Below, in pieces: positions 26,387 through 35,846 of a DNA stretch of 64,000 bases. Each line of letters begins with the position of its first letter. Positions within the stretch are counted from its first letter, which is position 1. This DNA comes from Halalkalibacter urbisdiaboli (GTDB lineage Bacteria > Bacillota > Bacilli > Bacillales > Bacillaceae_D): assembly GCF_002156385.1 (NCBI RefSeq), contig NZ_MVJM01000001.1:1099839-1163838 (forward strand), in the 5' to 3' direction. Under the pieces are notes generated by a model, which saw only the letters and a list, made by a program, of their open reading frames with translations, searched no databases and had not been told where the DNA came from. The position numbers were made by a program, and so were the translations under genes.

Positions 26387-28777
26387 TTACTTTGCCAATT
26401 CCGTAACTTCCGTTGGAGATAACGCACCTTCATACACGCGTAAATCGTCCATTAACCCTTTGAATGGAACATCCCACCAGTTAACTCCTAAGCTGAAGCT
26501 AGCATCAGAAGTCGTGAAGATATTCGGGAAGTCCGTACCACTGAACTGTTGAACACCGTCAACATACACAATAATTTCCCCATTATCCACTGTGAAGGCA
26601 AGATGAGTCCACTTATTCGTACCTATTTGCCCGTCTAAGACTGCATCATACCACCTTGAACTTCCAGACCAAACCATCGTCTTTCCATCTGACCATCCAG
26701 CTGGAAGAAGGCTTACCCAGTTATTCCCGTCTCTAGCTCCGAAGAACGTTGTCGTAAATGGTGTGATTTCTTCAGGATTTAGCCAAACTGACACGGAGTA
26801 TGTGTTGCTTGAGATTAATCCATTTGGTAGACGTACTCCTGATGCGCCATTAAACACGGCAGCTTGACCGTCTTTACCATCAGTATAAGTAATCGTCCCA
26901 TCTGAATTATCGATTCGATTTCCTGTTACAGTACCTTCATCAAAATTACCTGTTGTATCAGCTAACCCACCTTCAAATTGATAATGAGCAGCTAATCCAG
27001 CAGCTTTGTGCGGTAAAACAGTGATATAAAATTCTTTTGTATCAGTTACATCGCCTTTTGTGATTTTTGCAGTCAGAACAGCGTTTGTACTTTCTGAGCC
27101 AGCTTCTGGACGATTAATAACCCCAGTCTCAGAAATGACGTTCGCGTCTGATGTTGTCCATGTAATTTCTGTGTGACGTGTCCCTTCTGTAGGTAGAGGC
27201 AAATCAGCAATGACACTATCTGTATTACCAATCGTTAAATTTTCTTTCACATCAGCTACAATTTCTGCATCTGTTTTCGTTTCGATTTTGCTACCCCAAA
27301 CTGAAACTCCTTTTTCTGAAACCGCTGTAAAGGTCATTACATAACGCTCAGATGTCGGATCCCAGCCACGAACGAATACACCTTTATACGTCTCACCATC
27401 TACTGTAAGTTCAACTTCGTTATGAGCCGTCTTGTTCCATGTACCATTTACATCTCCAGAAATGGTATTGTTTTTGTTTAAAGACATGAATACAGATTTC
27501 TTGATGTCTGCAGTAATTTCTTTGCCATGATTAACAAACTTATAGTCTCCAATTACATCTTGTCTATTTACCTTGTCGATCGTTTCACCTGAGTAACGGT
27601 ATGGAGACACCACTGGCCACCCATCCTTATTCATATACATCTGGTGTACTCGAACTTCATGCATCTCACCTTGTTCAGGGAAACGTGAATGGAAAATCAA
27701 GTATTGTTGACCTGTTTCTGTATCATAGTAAGCTGAGTTATGACCTGGAGATACATAACCAAAGCCAATTCCTGTTCCTGGGTCACCTACTTCTCTTTCA
27801 AATAAGAAGTTCCCCATCAGTTTTACACCATATTTTTCAATGGAGCGATCATCAAAGATCGTACCTTCTTCACCATAGACATTAATCATATCATTGCCTT
27901 CTGCATCATAGTATGGGCCATCCGGATTTTCCGAGCGAACCACGCGCATGTTATAACCGCCATCTGCATCAAGGCCACCGAAAGATAGATACATATAGTA
28001 ATAGTCTGTTTCAGGGCTATAAAGTACATATGCCCCCTCAATTCGACTATGGTTTCCTCCTAAAAGCTTTTTACCATAACCTTGATCTGGTAGAGGCTTT
28101 CCTGTTTCAGGATCCATTTCTAAAATGAAAATACCACCAGAATAAGACCCGTACATCATCCATAGCTTTCCGTCTTTATCAAAGAAAACATCAGGATCTA
28201 CAGCATTTGGATGGATTGTTGCATCATAAATCGTTCCATCTTCACTAGGCTCATCCCACATGCCTGATTTTAGAAAAATCCCTAAATCTTTATAAGGGCC
28301 CTCAACATGATCAGCTACTGCTATACCCATTGCAGACCTTGGAGAATCACCTTTACACGCATTGTAATACATATAATACTTACCATCTTCAAGCTGAATC
28401 ACATCAGCTGCCCATAGTGTATCTGATTGTGCCCAATCAAATGTTTCTTTTAATTCCTCTGTTACATCCTCAAATATTGGATTCGTTGGAGTTGCTCCAT
28501 CCGCAATTTTTTCCCATTTCATAAAATCCTTTGTTTTCGCTGCTGCTAAATGCGAACCAAAAACATAATACGTGTCATCCACTTTAATAACAGATGGATC
28601 ATGCACAGATGCATTCAGAAATTCAGGAACTTCTCCTTGATACTCAAGATGAGGCTTATTACTATTTTCACTCGGTTGAGTACCATTACCTTGCCCAAAC
28701 ACCGAAGTAGGCAGTAGTAAAGCCAATATTAACAAAACAGATATCAACTTCTGAAATAACCCTTTACTCACAAACAT
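26387..28777 (-). CDS. Secreted GH43 endo-arabinanase with Ig-like and LamG domains
   Basis: A 796-residue extracellular enzyme. A signal peptide ends near residue 29. The GH43 five-bladed propeller (about 40-400) shows the aspartate base in NASVHDPSVIKVDD, a second aspartate in NAVDPDVFFDKDGKLW and the acid glutamate in SRIEGAYVLYS. A family C-terminal beta domain follows to about residue 490, then a degenerate bacterial Ig-like domain (about 500-575) and a LamG/concanavalin-like domain (about 590-796). It probably cuts alpha-1,5-arabinan side chains of pectin. It is transcribed alone behind several operator-like sites. Confidence 0.88.
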   Translation of the reverse strand: MFVSKGLFQKLISVLLILALLLPTSVFGQGNGTQPSENSNKPHLEYQGEVPEFLNASVHDPSVIKVDDTYYVFGSHLAAAKTKDFMKWEKIADGATPTNPIFEDVTEELKETFDWAQSDTLWAADVIQLEDGKYYMYYNACKGDSPRSAMGIAVADHVEGPYKDLGIFLKSGMWDEPSEDGTIYDATIHPNAVDPDVFFDKDGKLWMMYGSYSGGIFILEMDPETGKPLPDQGYGKKLLGGNHSRIEGAYVLYSPETDYYYMYLSFGGLDADGGYNMRVVRSENPDGPYYDAEGNDMINVYGEEGTIFDDRSIEKYGVKLMGNFLFEREVGDPGTGIGFGYVSPGHNSAYYDTETGQQYLIFHSRFPEQGEMHEVRVHQMYMNKDGWPVVSPYRYSGETIDKVNRQDVIGDYKFVNHGKEITADIKKSVFMSLNKNNTISGDVNGTWNKTAHNEVELTVDGETYKGVFVRGWDPTSERYVMTFTAVSEKGVSVWGSKIETKTDAEIVADVKENLTIGNTDSVIADLPLPTEGTRHTEITWTTSDANVISETGVINRPEAGSESTNAVLTAKITKGDVTDTKEFYITVLPHKAAGLAAHYQFEGGLADTTGNFDEGTVTGNRIDNSDGTITYTDGKDGQAAVFNGASGVRLPNGLISSNTYSVSVWLNPEEITPFTTTFFGARDGNNWVSLLPAGWSDGKTMVWSGSSRWYDAVLDGQIGTNKWTHLAFTVDNGEIIVYVDGVQQFSGTDFPNIFTTSDASFSLGVNWWDVPFKGLMDDLRVYEGALSPTEVTELAK

Positions 28778-28801
28778 TCCCCTCTCTTAAACTAAATGTT
28801 A

Positions 28802-28815
28802 ATTAAGCGCTTCCA
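28802..28815 (-). promoter_or_regulatory. Weak cre-like site before the arabinanase gene
   Basis: ATTAAGCGCTTCCA matches the cre consensus at 11 of 14 positions and has the AAGCGCTT core. It is 25 bases upstream of the arabinanase start. Confidence 0.4.
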
Positions 28816-28870
28816 TTTTTGCAAAATTGTGATGAATCCTAAATTAAGATTCCCCCTTCAGTGCATTTTT

Positions 28871-28908
28871 GTAAAAACGCTTTTAACTAATACGTTAACG
28901 TTTTTACC
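28871..28908 (-). promoter_or_regulatory. Paired LacI-type operator-like palindromes
   Basis: GTAAAAACGCTTTTAAC (28871-28887) and GTTAACGTTTTTACC (28894-28908) face each other, with GTAAAAACG/CGTTTTTAC as perfect inverted arms. Each half has the ACG/CGT core of LacI-family operators. A pathway-specific repressor, or CcpA, could bind here. Confidence 0.5.
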
Positions 28909-29005
28909 AATACATTAATTATAATGTAAATCATATTATTGTTCAATAACAAATTATCTTTAAAAATACTAGGTAAGGTTAATAAATATATTAATCAAAA
29001 CAAAG

Positions 29006-29056
29006 GTGTCTAACCCCCACGGCTTTAAAGCGTTGAAGGTTAGGCTCCTCTTCACT
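29006..29056 (-). terminator. Probable terminator after the protease gene
   Basis: An interrupted stem pairs TAACC with GGTTA and GCTTT with AAAGC, followed on the minus strand by CTTTGTTTT. A GAACCGTCCCCTTGCTTC repeat lies between it and the protease stop. The rest of 28909-29172 shows no gene. Confidence 0.4.
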
Positions 29057-29172
29057 TTTGATCTAAAACATATTAACCTATTTTAACAATGTGCCTAGTG
29101 TTACGAAAAACAAACACTTAAAAACGATGAAAAAGAAAAGAAGCAAGAGAACCGTCCCCTTGCTTCTTTCCC

Positions 29173-30633
29173 TTATTTAATTTGAAACGATGTTGTATCA
29201 TAACTACTTTCATAGTTATTTAAAGTTGTATCAGCTTTGACTTGATAGGTCCCTTTTTTCGTTGTTCTTTTCGTTGTCATTGTAAACGTAACGTTCCCGT
29301 TCTGGTCGGTTGTTCCCGTTCCAGTAATCACCTTGCCACTTAGGGGCGTAATGGCTACTGTCACTTCGGCTCCAGAAAGTACACTTCCATCTAGGTCTTT
29401 TACGTTCACTGTTATATTAACCGTTTGCCCTGCCACATAGGATGTTTGATCGGTTGTTACTTTGGTAGCCGTTCCTAAAATCTGAACTGGCTCCTCTACG
29501 ATTACCGTTTCTTGACTAGTCTCCTCTTGCCCTTGTGTAGGTGCTTGAATTAACCCGTAGCCAAACCAGTTGTCTTTTCCACTTGAACCTAAATCAACTA
29601 CACCTTCTTGTAGTTTCAAGCGTAAGTCTGTCGCACTTAAAGTGCTGTTAGCTTGCTTGAGTAGAGCTAAATTACCAGCCACATATGGAGTAGCCATTGA
29701 TGTTCCACTCATTTGCCCGTACTGGTTATTCAAATAAGTGCTTAAAATATTTACACCAGGTGCTGCTACCTCCACTGTTGATCCTGTCGCTGAAAATGAA
29801 GCACGTTGATCCTTGGAATCTGTTGCTGAAACCGCAATAACCGATTCATAACGAGCTGGATAATTAACGGTATCCCCACTTCCATCTGAAGCACCGTTAT
29901 TACCAGCAGCAGCTACGACAAGGATATTTTGACTATAAGCCTTGTCCACGATTTGTTGTAAAGTGGAAGAATGCGATGTAGTACCTAAGCTAAGGTTTAT
30001 GATATCCATCTTATTGTTAATCGACCAATCGATACCTGCTACAATATCCGATAAATAACCACTTCCGTTATTGTCCAAAGCCTTTACCGCGTAAATACTA
30101 GATTCTGGAGCGATTCCAACTGTACCGATACTATTATTTCTTGCACCGATAATACCTGCAACATGTGTGCCATGCCCATTATCATCATGGTAAGAAGTCG
30201 TATAAGAAGTAAAGGCTGCTCCACCAGCAATTATAAGGTCGTCATGCTTTGCAATCCCAGTATCGACAACAGCGATTTTAACACCTTGACCTGTAAAATT
30301 TGAAGACCAGGCAGAAGGAGCATTTGTACGCGGAATTCCCCAATCTTCGGTTTGACCTTTGACGTTAACAACCTGATCTGGTTCCACCGCTATCACATTA
30401 GGATTTTTCTTCAACCCTTGGATTGCAGCAGCAGGTACCGTGATCGCTAACGCAGGTACATGCTTATATTCTCTATGAATCTTTCCTTTTGCTTGTGAAA
30501 CTAAAGTCTTGTTCGCGTTTTCTTTAAATAAAACAATGACTCTTTCATTCGTACTTGCTTCAGTAGTACCTGAGAATGGAATGACTGTAAATACTAGTAC
30601 AAATACTAAGAACATTAAACCGATCTTTTTCAC
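29173..30633 (-). CDS. Secreted subtilisin-like serine protease (S8) with C-terminal Ig-like domain
   Basis: A 486-residue extracellular protease. A signal peptide (to about residue 26) is followed by an I9-type propeptide (30-90). The catalytic domain contains D124 in AVVDTGIAKHDD, H154 in NGHGTHVAGI and S312 in SGTSMATPYVAG. A C-terminal invasin-type Ig-like domain (about 390-486) has the typical TTDQNGNVTFTMT block. It differs from simple subtilisins (about 380 residues) by this extra domain. Its 5' leader holds a c-di-GMP-I riboswitch, so expression is probably tied to motility or biofilm state. Confidence 0.92.
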   Translation of the reverse strand: MKKIGLMFLVFVLVFTVIPFSGTTEASTNERVIVLFKENANKTLVSQAKGKIHREYKHVPALAITVPAAAIQGLKKNPNVIAVEPDQVVNVKGQTEDWGIPRTNAPSAWSSNFTGQGVKIAVVDTGIAKHDDLIIAGGAAFTSYTTSYHDDNGHGTHVAGIIGARNNSIGTVGIAPESSIYAVKALDNNGSGYLSDIVAGIDWSINNKMDIINLSLGTTSHSSTLQQIVDKAYSQNILVVAAAGNNGASDGSGDTVNYPARYESVIAVSATDSKDQRASFSATGSTVEVAAPGVNILSTYLNNQYGQMSGTSMATPYVAGNLALLKQANSTLSATDLRLKLQEGVVDLGSSGKDNWFGYGLIQAPTQGQEETSQETVIVEEPVQILGTATKVTTDQTSYVAGQTVNITVNVKDLDGSVLSGAEVTVAITPLSGKVITGTGTTDQNGNVTFTMTTKRTTKKGTYQVKADTTLNNYESSYDTTSFQIK

Positions 30634-30685
30634 TGAGCTTCCCCCTTAAAATGTATGAAAATCTCGCAGCTTTTTTATGTAAATA

Positions 30686-30738
30686 CAAAAAAAAGCTACT
30701 CCGAAGAATAGCAAGGGAAAACCTTCTCTATTCGGTAG
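30686..30738 (-). terminator. Riboswitch-controlled terminator before the protease gene
   Basis: On the minus strand GCTACCGAATA pairs with TATTCTTCGGAGTAGC and is followed by eight or more T residues. The 5' arm overlaps the last bases of the aptamer, so ligand binding and terminator folding should compete. Confidence 0.8.
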
Positions 30739-30812
30739 CTGGCTGGCATATCAGTTGCCCGATGAAGCCCCTAAAGCTTTGCGTCCCAAGGTTTCCCTTG
30801 GTTTGCCTTTTC
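30729..30812 (-). ncRNA. Cyclic di-GMP-I riboswitch (GEMM)
   Basis: The minus strand reads AAAGGCAAACC, a GGGAAACC tetraloop-type stem, GGGACGCAAAGC, GGGGCTTC, then ATGCCAGCCAGCTACCG. These are the conserved blocks of the GEMM-I aptamer in the right order and spacing. It sits about 100 bases before the protease start, with a terminator as expression platform. Confidence 0.85.
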
Positions 30813-30891
30813 GGTTAATCAATATATATCATGTGAAATTTTCTTTGTAAATGGTAAAAGTAGGCATGGGGACGGTCAGGCACCTCTTTTA

Positions 30892-32784
30892 CTACATCGT
30901 TCTTTCCACCTGGTTCACATAGAAAAATTGTACAATCAAGAAGTATATGACTTGAATAATCGCAAAGCATCCTAATACGAGGGAAGATTCTACGGTTAGA
31001 TCATAGTCAAACATATGGGATAATGCGGTAAGTGCTACGAAACCATGAATGAGTGCGACGACAATTGGCGAGAAGAATAAAATCGCAATTTGGCGAGTCA
31101 CTACTTTCTTCAACTCAGATTGTGTTAACCCAATTTTGACAATGGAACGAAACTTTTGCTTTTCTTCATCCAAGTCCGTAAATAATCGGAAATATAGAAA
31201 GCTTCCAGCTGAAACGAAGAAGACAATTCCTATAAACAAGCCGATAAATAAGATCGGTCCATAGGCTTTATTGATTTCATAAAGGGAATAATCGATGGGA
31301 AATACCTTATACTCAAGTTGTTCCTGTAGCGTTCTTCCCACTTCAATTAGTTGCTCTGTTTGCCCTTCTTCCGCTTTCCATACGGCAGTCATGTCACTTC
31401 TTCCTGGCGCTCCAAGCAGGTCCACTATGCTGTCATTCACAACATAATAGCCATTTGTCTCAGATAATACCTTGGATTCTACTACACGACTAGGTTGGAG
31501 TTGTTGTCCGTTGTCTAGTGGGACGTTAGCGTTCATCAACACTTCACTCGCTTTTCGTCCCTGCCCGATGATTCCTTCACTCTGTTCCACTACAAACGCC
31601 TCATGCTCCTCTGGATCAAGCTCCGTTTCCCCGATTAATGCCGCAAACCGGTTGTAATCAGATGCCCTCACGATTAGCTGTCTGTCGTTTTGTTCTGATA
31701 TCTCATAATAATTCAAATCGATTACTTCCATCGTTGCCTCTATACGTTCTTCTTGCAAGAGCGTGTTAATTGTACGAAGATCCTTTTCAATTACGTCTTC
31801 ACTGTCATCGAGCCATGGAATATACGTCATGCTATATGGATTAGCCTCTTTTATTCCATTCGTTAAATAAGATTGTAATCCATATAACGCTCCAATTGCA
31901 CTAAACGCCACCGTTGATATGATAGCCACCATGAAAAATGTCCGTGCGTTATCCTTCATCCGGAATGATAAATCAGAAAACAATAGCATATTGGTTTTCC
32001 GCCAGAAAATCGCTTTGTTTCGTTTTAAACGACGAATCACATACACACTTAATTGAGTAAAGAAGAGATACGTTCCAAGTGTAACCACGACAATAACGGG
32101 TATCATCGCATAAACAACAAAAATACCTTTTACATACAAAGCCGTTCCATACCCTGCAATAAGGAGGAGCGCTGCAAGAATGGATAGAAAAATTGATGCT
32201 TTCGGTTCCCCTTTAGACTGTTTATCCCCTTTAATTAAATCAACGAGCTTATTCGTACGGAGAATAAACGAAACAAAAATCGATATACAGATAAATAAAA
32301 AGAGAAAGCTACTAAACGTCACAACAATGGCCAATGTAGGAAAATAAAAATGAAGCGATTCACTAATGATTAATACATTTTCAGCAAGTAAGAGAATCGC
32401 TTTAGCGAAAAGCAAACCAAGCAGAATACCACCCACTGTCGCGAAAAAGCCAATTAAGATATTTTCCAGAAAAACCATCAAACGAATTTGTTTGTTGGAG
32501 GCCCCTAGCGTCATTAACAAACCAAACTCTTTCTTTCGCGATTGTAAGAAAGAACTCATAGAATATAAGACAAAAAAGAACGAAAACACGTAAATGATTC
32601 CACCAGCAGCCGCCATCCCCATTAAAGCATTTTGATTAATGGAGCCACCTGAGAACACAGGATGAAAGGCAAAGATGGCAAACGTGAAAAAAACCATCAC
32701 CGTGAACATGCTACTAAGAAAGTACGCAATATACAGTCGCTTATTGCGTAACACATTGTTAAACGCGAACTGACGAAATGTCAT
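30892..32784 (-). CDS. BceB-type ABC transporter permease
   Basis: A 630-residue FtsX-like permease with about ten membrane segments. A large extracellular region lies between about residues 300 and 520, as in BceB, YtsD and YxdM. These transporters remove or sense cell-wall-active peptides and pass the signal to their own sensor kinase. The start overlaps the end of the ATPase gene by 26 bases, which suggests coupled translation. Which peptide is detected cannot be read from the sequence. Confidence 0.88.
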   Translation of the reverse strand: MTFRQFAFNNVLRNKRLYIAYFLSSMFTVMVFFTFAIFAFHPVFSGGSINQNALMGMAAAGGIIYVFSFFFVLYSMSSFLQSRKKEFGLLMTLGASNKQIRLMVFLENILIGFFATVGGILLGLLFAKAILLLAENVLIISESLHFYFPTLAIVVTFSSFLFLFICISIFVSFILRTNKLVDLIKGDKQSKGEPKASIFLSILAALLLIAGYGTALYVKGIFVVYAMIPVIVVVTLGTYLFFTQLSVYVIRRLKRNKAIFWRKTNMLLFSDLSFRMKDNARTFFMVAIISTVAFSAIGALYGLQSYLTNGIKEANPYSMTYIPWLDDSEDVIEKDLRTINTLLQEERIEATMEVIDLNYYEISEQNDRQLIVRASDYNRFAALIGETELDPEEHEAFVVEQSEGIIGQGRKASEVLMNANVPLDNGQQLQPSRVVESKVLSETNGYYVVNDSIVDLLGAPGRSDMTAVWKAEEGQTEQLIEVGRTLQEQLEYKVFPIDYSLYEINKAYGPILFIGLFIGIVFFVSAGSFLYFRLFTDLDEEKQKFRSIVKIGLTQSELKKVVTRQIAILFFSPIVVALIHGFVALTALSHMFDYDLTVESSLVLGCFAIIQVIYFLIVQFFYVNQVERTM

Positions 32785-33523
32785 GACGGTCGCCTCCCAT
32801 CAACGAAAGCATGTCGATAATCTTCTGGAAAAATGCTTGCCTACTTTCCCCGCGGTAGATTTCAGAATGAAGTTTCCCATCCCGGATAAAAATAACACGG
32901 TCGGAATAGCTAGCCGCTTGTGGGTCATGGGTGACCATTAACAAACTAGTTTGTTCCTGCTGATTAATCGAGACAAGCATGTCCATCACATCTTTTGCTG
33001 CTTTCGAATCTAGGTTTCCCGTTGGCTCATCGGCTAACAGCAGCTTAGGCTCATGAATCATCGCTCTCGCAATCGCTACCCGCTGTGCCTGACCTCCTGA
33101 TATTTCGTACGTGCGTTTCTTCATGATTGACGCAATTCCAAGGCTTTCCGCAATGGTACGCGCTTTTTCCTTCATATCTCTTACACGAGCACCATCTAAT
33201 GTGAGTGGTAGGACGATATTTTCCTCGACCGTCAATGTATGCAGTAAATTGAAATCCTGAAAGATAAATCCTAGTTCATTTCGACGGAATTTGGCTAATG
33301 CACTTTTCTTCAAGCGATGTGGATGGTGTCCTTCGATTTCTACCTCCCCTGTAGTCGGTGCATCATTCGTGGAAATAATATTTAATAGTGTCGTTTTCCC
33401 ACTTCCGGACGGACCCATAATCGCAACAAATTCACCTTTTTCTATTTCTAAATTGATATCAGTAAGGGCACGGTATGCGACTTTCCCTCCGTAAACCTTA
33501 CTTACTTTTGTAAGCTTCAGCAT
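32759..33523 (-). CDS. BceA-type ABC transporter ATPase
   Basis: A 254-residue ATPase from ATG 33523, which lies 8 bases after AAAGGAG; an upstream ATG is too close to that site. Walker A is GPSGSGKT at residues 37-44, the signature is ISGGQAQRVAIARA and Walker B is LLLADEPTGNLD. The MacB/BceA family Q-loop is NELGFIFQDFNLL. It powers the adjacent BceB-like permease. Confidence 0.92.
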   Translation of the reverse strand: MLKLTKVSKVYGGKVAYRALTDINLEIEKGEFVAIMGPSGSGKTTLLNIISTNDAPTTGEVEIEGHHPHRLKKSALAKFRRNELGFIFQDFNLLHTLTVEENIVLPLTLDGARVRDMKEKARTIAESLGIASIMKKRTYEISGGQAQRVAIARAMIHEPKLLLADEPTGNLDSKAAKDVMDMLVSINQQEQTSLLMVTHDPQAASYSDRVIFIRDGKLHSEIYRGESRQAFFQKIIDMLSLMGGDRHDISSVRV

Positions 33524-33605
33524 AATCATTCTCCTTTCACATCGTTTCTAGTAAAAGTATAGCCGTGCCCCTCCCTTAGAACTATCGATTATGCTTTCAC
33601 GAATC

Positions 33606-34607
33606 TTACATTGATGTAAGGTTTTGCGTTTTCGAAAAAATGATCCGGACAGTGGTTCCTACCCCGACCTCTGATTCCAATTCGATGCGGTGCTCGAGCC
33701 TTTCCGCCACCTCTTTAACCAAATAAAGGCCCATCCCAGTTGATTCTCGATGCTTTCGCCCATTTTCCCCAGTGAAAAATTTATTAAAAACCCGCTTCTG
33801 ATCAACAAGCGGGATCCCAATTCCAAAGTCTTGAACTTCGAGGACCGCTTCCCCTGCCCTTTCATAAAGAGAGAGGACGAGTCGCTTTGTCTTCCCAGCA
33901 GAATAGTTAACAGCATTTTGTACAAGCTGCGTTACAAGGAAGAAAAGCCACTTCTCATCGGTCTCTACTGTAATGCCTGGCTTGTCTTCCTTTACTTGTG
34001 GATACACTTCATTACGGATGTAAAATCGCTTGTTTTCCTGATTCACTTCATGGACTAGCTTTACAAGCATAACGGGCTTAATATGAAAATCTTCTGCAAT
34101 GGTACGGAGCCTAGCCATATAGAGAACGGTATTCAGACCATTTCGCATTCGTTCTGTTTCCTCCCGAATGCTAGACGATTCAGGTTCATCTAAAGTTTGG
34201 GCGGTTAGCTCAATTACAGAAAGCGGCGTTTTCATTTGATGAACCCAACGATCCATAAATAACAAATGCTCATCCTGCCTATCCTCCGCATTCTGAAGTT
34301 CTTCTTGATATAAATGATACTGTGCACTAAGTAATTGATCGAGTGCTTCTGATATGGGCGTTCGTTCGGTAGTCTCAAGTGATGCATCAAGTGTTTCCAT
34401 CCGATTCTGTAACCTGTGATAAAAGCTTCTTCTCCGCATGTATTGATAAATGAGGTAGGCCATTAATATGACTAGTGATAGAAAAATAGCGTACATGCTT
34501 ACACTAAACCCTCTATAGCCGTCCAACCAAAAAAGCAATGGAATCATTACAAACTGGCAGAGTTGAATCATAATAAGTAACAAATGCTCACGAAGAAAAA
34601 GTTTCAT
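33606..34607 (-). CDS. BceS-type sensor histidine kinase
   Basis: A 333-residue intramembrane-sensing kinase. Two N-terminal helices (about residues 8-28 and 37-56) are separated by only a few residues, so it has no outside sensor domain. The phosphorylated histidine is H123 in WVHQMKTPLS. The N box is LVTQLVQNAVNYS and the G boxes are DFGIGIPLVD and GMGLYLVKEV. Such kinases read the flux of the partner BceAB transporter. The start overlaps the regulator stop by 4 bases. Confidence 0.9.
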   Translation of the reverse strand: MKLFLREHLLLIMIQLCQFVMIPLLFWLDGYRGFSVSMYAIFLSLVILMAYLIYQYMRRRSFYHRLQNRMETLDASLETTERTPISEALDQLLSAQYHLYQEELQNAEDRQDEHLLFMDRWVHQMKTPLSVIELTAQTLDEPESSSIREETERMRNGLNTVLYMARLRTIAEDFHIKPVMLVKLVHEVNQENKRFYIRNEVYPQVKEDKPGITVETDEKWLFFLVTQLVQNAVNYSAGKTKRLVLSLYERAGEAVLEVQDFGIGIPLVDQKRVFNKFFTGENGRKHRESTGMGLYLVKEVAERLEHRIELESEVGVGTTVRIIFSKTQNLTSM

Positions 34608-35308
34608 ACTTCCCCCTTACTCCATGTAATGCGTAGACGATATCCTGCCCCTCTAACCGTTTCCACAGCATTTTCAATCCCTAGCTCTTGAAACTTCTTC
34701 CGAACGCGAGTAATATTCACATTCAAGGTATTTTCATCAATATACGCTTGCTCATCCCAAAGCTTCGCCAACAAATCCTGTCGACCAGCCACACGAGGAT
34801 AACGCTCTAGCAGCGCTTCAATAATGTCTGTTTCTTTCTTCGTTAATTGCGTCACTTCATTTCCAAATCGTAGCTCTAATCGTTCCGGATATAAACTCAA
34901 GCCGTCTTGAGTTAGCATCCTTTCTTCATACTTTACCGCATATTCCCCGTATGCACGGCGCAGCTGACTTCGGATTTTCGCCATCACAATCTCTGGATGA
35001 AATGGCTTCGTAATAAAATCATCACCACCACTTTCTAATGCCATGACTTGATCCATCTCACCCGTCCGCGCCGAAATGAAGATCACTGGGCAGATCGACT
35101 CTTTTCGAACTTGCCTACACCAATAGTACCCGTCATAACTAGGGAGATTAATATCTAGTAATAGCAGACTGGGCTTCACATGACGAAATGTGGTCATTAT
35201 ATTATCAAAGTCTTTCGCAATTATGACTTCATATTCATATTTTCCTATATAAGAGTTTAAATACTCCGCAATTTTTATATCATCTTCAACAATCATGATT
35301 TTTTCCAT
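34604..35308 (-). CDS. BceR-type response regulator (OmpR family)
   Basis: A 234-residue regulator from ATG 35308, preceded by AGGAG; an upstream GTG is not favoured. The receiver domain carries the acidic pair in VEDD (residues 8-10), the phospho-acceptor D52 in LLLLDINLPSYDG and K in the FITKPF loop. A winged-helix OmpR DNA-binding domain follows (about 130-234). It is the first gene of the operon RR-kinase-ATPase-permease and probably activates the transporter genes. Confidence 0.92.
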   Translation of the reverse strand: MEKIMIVEDDIKIAEYLNSYIGKYEYEVIIAKDFDNIMTTFRHVKPSLLLLDINLPSYDGYYWCRQVRKESICPVIFISARTGEMDQVMALESGGDDFITKPFHPEIVMAKIRSQLRRAYGEYAVKYEERMLTQDGLSLYPERLELRFGNEVTQLTKKETDIIEALLERYPRVAGRQDLLAKLWDEQAYIDENTLNVNITRVRKKFQELGIENAVETVRGAGYRLRITWSKGEV

Positions 35309-35846
35309 GTTAGTTTCTCCTAGCACAGTAGTTAATTGGAAGCAGTGGGACGGTTCTCGCGCTTCCTTATCACAAAAGGAGCCTCCATTTAGGAAGCCCT
35401 CTTCTTATGTCTTTTTCTGTCCAAAAAACTTTTTCATTCATGGTTAGAGCGTGCGGTCATGAACTAATTAAAAGGATATTTTTTGAATTAGTAACTGTTC
35501 TCCAAAAAATAATAACTTTAAACTAAAATCGATTTTTTCTCAATTTTCATAAATCCTCCCATGCTTTAACCAACCTAAACTACATAATATTTTTGATACT
35601 TTCTGTTGGAAAAAGGAAGTTATGTCAAAAAGGGCTTTCAAAAAAAGAATTCATTGAGTATCTATTGTGATTGTTCTATCTATGAACCAGGAAAATAGGA
35701 TTAGGGTTGGTATAACGAAAGGTTAATACATTATCTCGGGTTTCTTCATAAATCCCCACATTTTATCTAAGAAACTTAGCCATATACGTCTTGCCTTCAA
35801 ATTTATCGAGATTCCCCCTATTTCAAGAAGCAGGAGAACCATCCCC
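35309..35846. other. 538-base gene-free stretch
   Basis: It contains single copies of the GGGACGGTTCTC-type repeat at about 35348 and GAGAACCATCCCC at 35830, and AT-rich filler. The promoter of the two-component operon must lie at its left side. No frame longer than a few codons with a ribosome binding site was found. Confidence 0.5.
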
